A stretch of DNA of 64,000 nt from Ohtaekwangia koreensis (lineage in GTDB: Bacteria; Bacteroidota; Bacteroidia; Cytophagales; Cyclobacteriaceae), in contig NZ_FUZU01000002.1 of NCBI RefSeq assembly GCF_900167975.1, positions 255,501-319,500 on the forward strand, given 5' to 3'. A program made the position numbers and the translations under genes. A model generated the notes under the pieces. That model saw only the letters and a list, made by a program, of their open reading frames with translations, was not told the DNA's origin and ran no database searches. Positions 54,346-64,000 of this stretch are shown here, piece after piece; the stretch's first letter is position 1; each line of letters starts with the position of its first letter.

Positions 54346-54378
54346 GAAGCTTTAGCTTAGACCTTAAGCTAAAGCTTC
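54346..54378. terminator. 14-bp perfect hairpin between the ABC and AsmA genes
   Basis: GAAGCTTTAGCTTA and TAAGCTAAAGCTTC with spacer GACCT, between the two converging genes. The symmetrical position suggests a bidirectional terminator, although only short T or A runs flank it. Confidence 0.65.
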
Positions 54379-54387
54379 ACTCCAAAA

Positions 54388-56889
54388 TCATTGAGGCTGT
54401 TCAGCATCCCACTCGAAGTACTCGTCTTTCTCGAGTTCTACTTCCTTCTTCTTCTGTGTGCCTTTATTTTTGAAGGCTTCACGAAGTTCCTTCACTTCGT
54501 TCTTCAGGTCGTTCACGATTTTCTTTTTCACGGCCTCGGTATCGTATTGAATGCGGTAGTCGTCAGTGGTCCCTGTGATTTTCAGATAAAGTTTACTTTG
54601 TCCGGAGCCATCATCGCCAATGGCGTCTTTAGCTTCGAGATCAGCAGCTCCTCGTTGTCGCAGTGGTGTAATAATCCTATAGTCAATGTGCTGATCGAAC
54701 GTATGCGTACCGCTTACCTTGAGGCTGGTAACATTGGTGCGCACTTCCATTTGCGGTATATAAATAGTTTTATTCTCGATGTGTATTTCATTCTTTAAAT
54801 CAGAAAATCGCAAACGACTAAGACCATCATCTTTTATATAGCGCTTCAACTTCTGCATGGGCTCAAAGTTGTTAAGTTCGCCTTTTTTGATCACGACCCC
54901 TATATCTGCAATTAACGTCTCCGGGAAGAGACGAAGATTAGGCTTCAACACCATCTCCATGTTAACATCAGCATGCGCCTGGCCCTTTAAATGCTTATCC
55001 TGTATGAAGTCCTGTTGGAAATTTTCGAATACGTAAAATATACTATCGACATATATACCATTTAACCGTATCGTACTTACAACATCTATAGCTTTTCGAT
55101 TCTTGGCATCTACAATGCCTGAGCATTTGAGGTCACCACCCATCGATTTCAATGTAATATTGCGCGATACCGCCATTTCATTCTTTACGAGCAGATCACC
55201 TTTCAGATCGCTGCCGTGAAAACGTTTATACTGCAATGCCTTTACATCGCAGTTAAAATTCAGGTTTATATTTCGAGATATACTGAAATTATACTCCTGT
55301 TCTTTATTGGCAGAAGGTTTGCCGAATCCGATAGCTAGCAGTTGATTGAGGTCTATAAATTCTGATTTCAGATCGGTTTCTATACCAATAGGCTGGTCTT
55401 CAAATAACAGGAAGGTGATTATGTTTTTGAAGAATCCATTGAGCATAAAATCGCTGTTACCTAGTTCACCAGCAACATTACTTAAAGCCAGGTCGTTGTT
55501 ACTGAATTGCAAACTACCTTTCAGATTTTGAAGCGGCACTTTGTCATCTCCGTATAGCAGGCTGATGTTCTGAAGTTCTACTGTACCTTGTGTGGATACG
55601 CGTTGCGCAGTTGCACGCTTTTTCAACAAACCAATTCGTCCTTCAAAAGACACATCTGCCAGCAACGAACCGGATACATTTCTGATCTCGGGCACCGGGT
55701 AAAAATCAAATACAGAAGCAGCATCTACGCGACCTTTGAAATCGCACATTACTTCAGGGTCACTGAAATTCTGTAGTATAAAATTGGCAGCAAAGGACTC
55801 ACCATTCAGGCTTCCCTTTATATTCTTCAATACCAATGTAGCCTGTCGTGGATCGGAGATTTCACTGCTCGCAAAAGATCCTTCGAGGCTTGCGCCTTCA
55901 ATCCGTGTCTTGAATTCAGGATGAAATATAGTGGCATCCTTAAAACCAAAGTCGATAGAAAACAGAGGATTTCTCCGTTTGCTGATCTCACCTTTTAATT
56001 TTGTTTTAAAGTATACATCACCTTTACTCTGGTACTTCGTTAAGTTTTTGGTAGCCGATTCCGGTAATAGTGAAAATATAGTCTGTATATCTGTATTCTC
56101 ACCTTCAGTAACGAGGTCAATTAGATTTTCATTTTTCCAGTTGTAGGTACCATGCACGGTGAAGGAAGATTGCCTAAGCTTGAGGGTTGAAGGATTGATG
56201 AGAATATTGCGCTCCCGATCGTTATATACCAGGTCGGTTTCTATCATAAACGATTTATTCGCGAGGTATGTCCCAGTACCGATGTTGATTCGTTCGGAGG
56301 TTAATTGTCCCTCAGCATTAATATTGTATACATCGTTGGTTGTGCCTATGGAAGCAACAAGATTCTCACTGGTAAACATCAGGTCTTCGGTAGCAGCTAT
56401 ATTTATATAGTGAACACGTGTATTTTGCAGACTTACATTCTTCAACTCAAAGCTTACCGTCCCGGATGAAGCCTGCTTTTTATCTTTATTCTCCTTTAAT
56501 ATAGTATAGTTGTTATTGCCATGAGCATCGATCTTCAGGCTGGTTTCGCTGTCGCGGATCTGAAGGCCTCTGATGGTATATTTTCCTTTCCATACTTCAA
56601 TAGGATTTAGTTGAAAGGAGATCGTATTTGCTGTCAGCAGTGGATATTTACCGGGCTGACTATCCTCCACGTATACATCTGTAAATACGATTGATAGCTG
56701 TGGGAACTTCTCAAACCATGAAACGTCCATCTTACCGATAGTCACCGGTGTGTTGAGGCTCTTGTTAACCTCCTGAACAAATTGGTTGATGATTTTATCC
56801 TTAAACAGGAATACTGATATCGACAACGATACAAAGAGGACCGCCAAGGTTAGTCCTGCATAAAAAAGTATCTTCTTAAACGTTTTCAA
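54388..56889 (-). CDS. AsmA-like envelope protein
   Basis: About 833 residues. One N-terminal membrane helix (ILFYAGLTLAVLFVSLSI) anchors a very long beta-rich periplasmic region of AsmA type: the N-terminal IGKMDVSWFEKFPQLSIVFTD is characteristic, and a C-terminal AsmA_2-like part follows. Proteins of this group are thought to bridge the periplasm and move phospholipids. No ATG fits; TTG 56889 is preferred because a -7 element (56908-56915) overlaps the earlier TTG at 56910, which would add seven residues. A charged Lys/Glu tail ends the protein. Confidence 0.85.
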   Translation of the reverse strand: MKTFKKILFYAGLTLAVLFVSLSISVFLFKDKIINQFVQEVNKSLNTPVTIGKMDVSWFEKFPQLSIVFTDVYVEDSQPGKYPLLTANTISFQLNPIEVWKGKYTIRGLQIRDSETSLKIDAHGNNNYTILKENKDKKQASSGTVSFELKNVSLQNTRVHYINIAATEDLMFTSENLVASIGTTNDVYNINAEGQLTSERINIGTGTYLANKSFMIETDLVYNDRERNILINPSTLKLRQSSFTVHGTYNWKNENLIDLVTEGENTDIQTIFSLLPESATKNLTKYQSKGDVYFKTKLKGEISKRRNPLFSIDFGFKDATIFHPEFKTRIEGASLEGSFASSEISDPRQATLVLKNIKGSLNGESFAANFILQNFSDPEVMCDFKGRVDAASVFDFYPVPEIRNVSGSLLADVSFEGRIGLLKKRATAQRVSTQGTVELQNISLLYGDDKVPLQNLKGSLQFSNNDLALSNVAGELGNSDFMLNGFFKNIITFLLFEDQPIGIETDLKSEFIDLNQLLAIGFGKPSANKEQEYNFSISRNINLNFNCDVKALQYKRFHGSDLKGDLLVKNEMAVSRNITLKSMGGDLKCSGIVDAKNRKAIDVVSTIRLNGIYVDSIFYVFENFQQDFIQDKHLKGQAHADVNMEMVLKPNLRLFPETLIADIGVVIKKGELNNFEPMQKLKRYIKDDGLSRLRFSDLKNEIHIENKTIYIPQMEVRTNVTSLKVSGTHTFDQHIDYRIITPLRQRGAADLEAKDAIGDDGSGQSKLYLKITGTTDDYRIQYDTEAVKKKIVNDLKNEVKELREAFKNKGTQKKKEVELEKDEYFEWDAEQPQ

Positions 56890-56907
56890 GCTTAAAAAAT
56901 GGTTTGA

Positions 56908-56915
56908 CAAAAATA
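56908..56915 (-). promoter_or_regulatory. -7 element for the AsmA-like gene
   Basis: TATTTTTG on the minus strand matches TAnnTTTG and lies 18 bases before TTG 56889. No TTG at 17-23 bases upstream. Confidence 0.4.
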
Positions 56916-57005
56916 CGTTTCAAAAATCAAACCACTGAATAAATAACGCTGCTCCCGGTATATAAAAGCTAAAGTCGTGAAAATAACGACCAACCCGGGG
57001 CGTAG

Positions 57006-57533
57006 CTATTGAATTGAGATCTTCTCGGGGATCAGAATCGCTGCGGGGAAATACCGTTTTACGGCTGCATAGTCTTGCTGTGCATCCATACGACTAAAGT
57101 ATTTACCAACCTTTACACGGAAGATTGGCTCTGTAAACTGCACTTCTGTGTTGAGTTTTGGTAGTGCTGTGGCGATCTGTTTTTTCGCATTCAACGCTTC
57201 TTCACGTCTTCCGGAGTATACTTGTATAGTATACCCCTCAACAAATTTACGGCTCAGGTTTATATGATCAATGCTATCCAATACACCATCAAGCCTTCTG
57301 TTCACAGTAAGCTTCGGCTCAACATAAACTGTTGTTGTAGCTTTTGTATTATCCGTGGTAGTGCTAGTTGTGTTGGTTTCTGCAGGAGCTGCTTCAACTT
57401 TAGGCCTCCATACAGAAAGATCTTCCGAATATTTTCCCGTCTGGGAAGTTGTGGTCGTCTTCTTTTGAGTGACACAACTTCCCAGCAGAAATATAGCTGA
57501 AAGTATATATAGCGATTGTTTCAATACCTGCAT
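57006..57533 (-). CDS. SPOR domain lipoprotein
   Basis: 175 residues. Signal with lipobox LLGSC (lipidated Cys near 20), a Thr/Ala-rich linker, and a C-terminal SPOR domain (GYTIQVYSGRREEALNAKKQ; FRVKVGKYFSRMDAQQDYAAVKRYFP) that binds denuded peptidoglycan glycan strands. It starts two bases after the secA stop on the same strand, so it is co-transcribed with secA. A role in wall remodelling or division is inferred from the domain. Confidence 0.9.
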   Translation of the reverse strand: MQVLKQSLYILSAIFLLGSCVTQKKTTTTSQTGKYSEDLSVWRPKVEAAPAETNTTSTTTDNTKATTTVYVEPKLTVNRRLDGVLDSIDHINLSRKFVEGYTIQVYSGRREEALNAKKQIATALPKLNTEVQFTEPIFRVKVGKYFSRMDAQQDYAAVKRYFPAAILIPEKISIQ

Positions 57534-57535
57534 GA

Positions 57536-60901
<3,366 letters not shown>

Positions 60902-61044
60902 AGTATAGTCGTTATCCGTTAGTTGTTATCTGTCATCCGGCTCGCGGTGCCTGAATTTTTACCCCAGGCGGACAGCAAATAACCCTTAACCTCCCCAAAA
61001 GGGGCTTAAAGTTAATTTGTTTTTTGAGATTTCAGGGAGAACAA

Positions 61045-61818
61045 TTACAGTTCCAAGTCGCCTTCGAACACCATTTTGGCAGGACCAACGAGGAAAATTT
61101 CTGAGAACGTGCCGGAGTGGCTGGATTTGAATTCAACAGACAGGTCGCCACCTATAACTTTAATGTCAACCGGAGACGAATATCCTTTCAATGAAGCAGC
61201 CAATGCGGCTGCAGTGACACCTGTTCCACACGAAAGTGTTTCGTCTTCCACGCCACGTTCATAGGTACGCACATAAATTGTATTGTCTGCCAGAAGTTGT
61301 ACAAAGTTTACATTTGTCCCTCCGGGCTTGAACGCATTACTATATCTTATCTTTCTTCCCTCCTCTACCACCGGGTACTGTTTGATATCGTCAACAAACC
61401 GGATATAGTGCGGAGAGCCGGTGTTAAGAAAATAGTCGTCACCGATCAATTGAATTTCTTTTACATCATTCATTTTTAAACGAATGATACCAGCCGATAA
61501 AAGCTCTGCCGAATGCGGGCCATCGTAAGCCTGAAAAGTAGAGTGCCCATTTACAAGCCCCAGCTGAGAAGCAAAATGAACTGCTGCACGACTTCCGTTG
61601 CCGCATAAACTTTGCGAGCCATCGCTATTAAAATATTCCAGATTGAAATTGAGCGAAGGATGTTTTTCGATCAGCATAAGTCCATCTGCGCCTACACCAA
61701 ACTTCCGGTGACAGATTTTTTCAATCTGTTCTTTCGTAAAAGACAGTTTGCCTTCGCGGTTGTCCATCACCACAAAGTCGTTACCGGTTGCCTGATATTT
61801 ATAAAAATGGAGTTTCAT
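61045..61818 (-). CDS. dapF: Diaminopimelate epimerase
   Basis: Converts LL- to meso-diaminopimelate for lysine and peptidoglycan. 257 residues. Both catalytic Cys are present: SLCGNGSRA (about 72) and TLSCGTGVTAAA (about 198), in the two symmetric halves. N-terminal YQATGNDFVVMDN is typical. It lies downstream of the DUF4834 gene (65-bp gap). A CCCC-AAAA-GGGG mini-hairpin follows in the dapF-secA gap. Confidence 0.96.
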   Translation of the reverse strand: MKLHFYKYQATGNDFVVMDNREGKLSFTKEQIEKICHRKFGVGADGLMLIEKHPSLNFNLEYFNSDGSQSLCGNGSRAAVHFASQLGLVNGHSTFQAYDGPHSAELLSAGIIRLKMNDVKEIQLIGDDYFLNTGSPHYIRFVDDIKQYPVVEEGRKIRYSNAFKPGGTNVNFVQLLADNTIYVRTYERGVEDETLSCGTGVTAAALAASLKGYSSPVDIKVIGGDLSVEFKSSHSGTFSEIFLVGPAKMVFEGDLEL

Positions 61819-61883
61819 AAATCGATACTGGGAGAATTAGCTGCAGGAGAACAAGATTTAATAACAATCCTATTCTAATCGTA

Positions 61884-62072
61884 TTATTTTACTTCTTCGT
61901 AATCAACATAATCGCCACCGTTCAATTTGCTCTTCTTGGCTTGTGGTGGAGTTCTGCGTTGTTGTTTAAAATCCTTTAGCTCTTGCGCAGCAGCTCCTGC
62001 ACGAAAAAAGAACTTGCCTATCTTATAGAAGACATAAACGATGAGACTAAGTATGATAAGGAATCTGAACAT
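61884..62072 (-). CDS. DUF4834 family small membrane protein
   Basis: 62 residues: one N-terminal membrane helix (FLIILSLIVYVFYKIGKFFF) and a short polar, basic then acidic tail (GGDYVDYEEVK). It matches the DUF4834 family, known from Bacteroidota, with unknown function. Its own promoter is clear (62104-62133), and dapF follows on the same strand. Confidence 0.82.
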   Translation of the reverse strand: MFRFLIILSLIVYVFYKIGKFFFRAGAAAQELKDFKQQRRTPPQAKKSKLNGGDYVDYEEVK

Positions 62073-62103
62073 ATTACTTCGTTTAACAGCTTAAACAGAA
62101 ATA

Positions 62104-62133
62104 CAAAGGTAGAGGTTCGCTTGTAATTAGCAA
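62104..62133 (-). promoter_or_regulatory. Promoter of the DUF4834-dapF unit (TTG-19-TACCTTTG)
   Basis: On the minus strand TTG (62131-62133) and TACCTTTG (62104-62111) are spaced by exactly 19 bases, the consensus for the phylum. The transcript would have a leader of about 25 bases before the ATG at 62072. The most complete promoter in the window. Confidence 0.7.
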
Positions 62134-62265
62134 TTCACGGCTACTGCAGAGAGGAGACGAAAGATGCTGCAAATTATTTCAGTCCGTTGGCTTTACATGA
62201 ATAATCCTTACCGTTTTAGGAAATGCGATTAAACATTTTTCCTAGGTTAAACATGTAACGCTTCC

Positions 62266-62299
62266 AAAAAAGAAACCCCGGAGATTTCCCCAGGGTTTC
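62266..62299 (-). terminator. Terminator after carB
   Basis: On the minus strand GAAACCCTGGGG..CCGGGGTTTC folds into a stem with one bulged base, followed by six T. It lies 22 bp after the carB stop. Confidence 0.85.
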
Positions 62300-62321
62300 A
62301 CATTAATTTTAATTATCAGTA

Positions 62322-64000
62322 TTATCGACTCAGGTATAAATTCCGTTCCGAGTAAATCTTCATGAAGTAATCATCCATCAGGTCATCGATGAAATAAATC
62401 GCTTCGCCCGTAGATTTCATTTCAGGGCCAAGCTCCTTATTTACTTCCGGGAATTTATGGAAAGAGAACACAGGCTCTTTAATCGCGTATCCCTTGCGGG
62501 TAGGATTGAAAGTAAAGTCTGTCACTTTCTTCTCGCCCAGCATCACCTTCGTTGCGTAGTTTACATACGGTTCATCGTATGCTTTGCAAATGAACGGCAC
62601 CGTTCTGGAAGCACGCGGGTTTGCTTCAATGATATATACCTTGTCGTTCTTGATGGCGAACTGAATGTTTATCAAACCAACCGTGCGTAACGCTACTGCA
62701 ATTTTTTGAGTATAGTTTTCGATTTGTTTGATCACCAGATCTCCGAGGTTAAATGGTGGCAACACTGCGTATGAGTCACCGGAGTGAATACCCGCTGGCT
62801 CAATATGCTGCATAATACCAATGATGTATACATTTTCACCATCGCATATAGCGTCTGCTTCTGCCTCAATGGCACCATCCAGAAAATGGTCAAGCAATAC
62901 TTTATTTTCCGGTAAATGTTTCCAGATGTCGAGGATGTGATCTTCCAGTTCCTGTTCGTTGATCACGATCTTCATGCTCTGTCCTCCGAGTACATACGAT
63001 GGACGCACCAACAACGGGAAGCCTATTGTTTTACAAACTTCCAGCGCTTCATCTGCATTTGTCGCTACACCAAATTCAGGATATGGAATTCCAAGTTCCT
63101 TCAGCAGAGACGAGAATCTTCCGCGATCTTCCGCAAGGTCAAGTGCCTCGAAAGAGGTACCGATTATTTTGATTCCGTATTTATCAAGTTTCTCAGCAAG
63201 CTTCAATGCCGTCTGGCCACCCAACTGAACAATTACACCTTCCGGTTTTTCATGTTGAATGATGTCGTAAATGTGTTCCCAGAATACAGGCTCGAAATAT
63301 AGTTTATCTGCTATATCAAAATCAGTGGATACAGTTTCCGGATTACAATTGATCATGATGGTTTCATAACCGCACTCTTTCGCAGCCAGTACACCATGCA
63401 CACAAGAGTAATCAAACTCTATACCTTGTCCAATACGATTCGGTCCTGAACCCAACACTACTACTTTCTTCCGATCAGAAACGGGGGACTCATTCTCCGT
63501 GTCGAATGTAGAATAGTAGTATGGAGTTTTTGCTTCAAACTCTGCCGCACATGTATCTACTAATTTATATACCCGATTGATCCCAAGCTCTGTACGCTTT
63601 TTATGTACATCACTTTCATAGCAATCTACCAAGTGAGCAATCTGCCGATCAGCGTATCCTTTTTCTTTTGCTGTGCGAATCAGAGAAGCCGGTATGTTTT
63701 CAATGGTATACTTTTCAATTTCTTTTTCGAGTTCAATCAACTCTTCGATCTGCTTTAGGAACCAGCGATCGATCTTTGTGAGTTTCAGAACGGTCTTCAT
63801 TGGTATACCGAGCTTCAACGCATCGTATATGTGGAAGATCCGGTTCCAGGATGGATTCTCAAGGCTATGCAAAATTTCATCTTGCTTCGTCAGTGATTTT
63901 CCATCTGCACCAAGACCGTTTCTTCTGATCTCCAGTGATTGACAAGCCTTTTGTAAAGCTTCCTGGAAATTTCTTCCAATACCCATCGCTTCACCTACTG
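62322..64000 (-). CDS. carB: Carbamoyl-phosphate synthase large subunit, C-terminal part (cut by window edge)
   Basis: Makes carbamoyl phosphate for pyrimidine and arginine synthesis. The frame is open to base 64000 (559 codons seen); an internal Met at 63986 is not the start, since VGEAMGIGRNFQEAL continues upstream in the normal CarB pattern. Visible are the end of the first synthetase half, the oligomerisation region (LIRTAKEKGYADRQIAH), and the second ATP-grasp half (GSGPNRIGQGIEFDYS; LRPSYVLGGQSM; IEANPRASRTVPF). The protein ends about 25 residues after MKSTGEA, so the C-terminal MGS-like allosteric domain of E. coli CarB is missing. A terminator follows. Confidence 0.95.
   Translation of the reverse strand, partial: VGEAMGIGRNFQEALQKACQSLEIRRNGLGADGKSLTKQDEILHSLENPSWNRIFHIYDALKLGIPMKTVLKLTKIDRWFLKQIEELIELEKEIEKYTIENIPASLIRTAKEKGYADRQIAHLVDCYESDVHKKRTELGINRVYKLVDTCAAEFEAKTPYYYSTFDTENESPVSDRKKVVVLGSGPNRIGQGIEFDYSCVHGVLAAKECGYETIMINCNPETVSTDFDIADKLYFEPVFWEHIYDIIQHEKPEGVIVQLGGQTALKLAEKLDKYGIKIIGTSFEALDLAEDRGRFSSLLKELGIPYPEFGVATNADEALEVCKTIGFPLLVRPSYVLGGQSMKIVINEQELEDHILDIWKHLPENKVLLDHFLDGAIEAEADAICDGENVYIIGIMQHIEPAGIHSGDSYAVLPPFNLGDLVIKQIENYTQKIAVALRTVGLINIQFAIKNDKVYIIEANPRASRTVPFICKAYDEPYVNYATKVMLGEKKVTDFTFNPTRKGYAIKEPVFSFHKFPEVNKELGPEMKSTGEAIYFIDDLMDDYFMKIYSERNLYLSR

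Overview
The window looks like a chromosomal segment of a Bacteroidota bacterium, most likely of the Cytophagales/Cytophagia type. The evidence is a subtilase with a type IX secretion C-terminal signal, an array of Bacteroidota housekeeping genes (a 1121-residue SecA, a CarB without the C-terminal allosteric domain, a DUF4834 protein, ClpC, WbqC), TAnnTTTG -7 promoter elements in front of many genes, little Shine-Dalgarno signal and frequent GTG or TTG starts. The species cannot be fixed from the sequence alone. There is no rRNA, insertion sequence, prophage or CRISPR array.

Layout. 1-1447 (minus): end of a chemotaxis-type cluster, cheY followed by a cheA cut by the window edge. 1448-3035: a low-density stretch with palindromes, a CPBP membrane protease with a tiny overlapping upstream ORF, a broken tRNA-like sequence and an initiator tRNA. 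3133-6906: era and der (ribosome-assembly GTPases), a small lipoprotein, a SprT-like metalloprotein and an unknown acidic protein. 7036-8685 (minus): amino-sugar recycling pair (sugar kinase, murQ). 8830-17408: divergent RDD/cytochrome b5-like pair, a lipoprotein dipeptidase, then a tightly overlapped operon SpoIIM - membrane protein - DUF4129 - DUF4350 - MoxR - DUF58. 17549-23594: secreted T9SS subtilase, AIM24-like protein and M14 carboxypeptidase. 23690-24185: four tandem ~130-bp palindromic repeats. 24217-30040: Lys-rich small protein, gltX, ridA, an orphan 3-hydroxyacyl-CoA dehydrogenase C-domain protein, and ppc. 30137-36554: large propeller sensor kinase, a secreted Cys/His protein, and a rhodanese/MetR-like LysR divergent pair with a clear palindromic operator region. 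36621-48094: clpC, wbqC, cdsA, CPBP protease, dusB, EamA transporter, S9 peptidase with an extra C-terminal domain, hemE. 48112-48290: an inverted single copy of the 23.7-kb repeat family. 48302-54327: accessory-looking small proteins (TPR, secreted, DinB, SRPBCC), AraC regulator and ABC exporter. 54388-64000 (minus): AsmA-like protein, SPOR lipoprotein, secA, dapF, DUF4834, and carB running off the end.

Functionally most of the window is envelope and core-metabolism housekeeping: cell-wall recycling (murQ and kinase), lysine/peptidoglycan precursor (dapF), phospholipid synthesis (cdsA), secretion (secA, T9SS cargo), peptide digestion (M19, S8, M14, S9), anaplerosis (ppc), haem (hemE) and translation (gltX, tRNA-fMet, dusB, era, der).

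The most unusual signal is not a gene: TATA tetranucleotides seem strongly enriched inside coding regions and appear to drive synonymous codon choice (ATA for Ile after a T-ending codon, CTA for Leu before Tyr). Other points worth following are the palindromic repeat family, the tRNA-like remnant, the micro-ORF coupled to a CPBP protease, and the secreted Cys/His protein.
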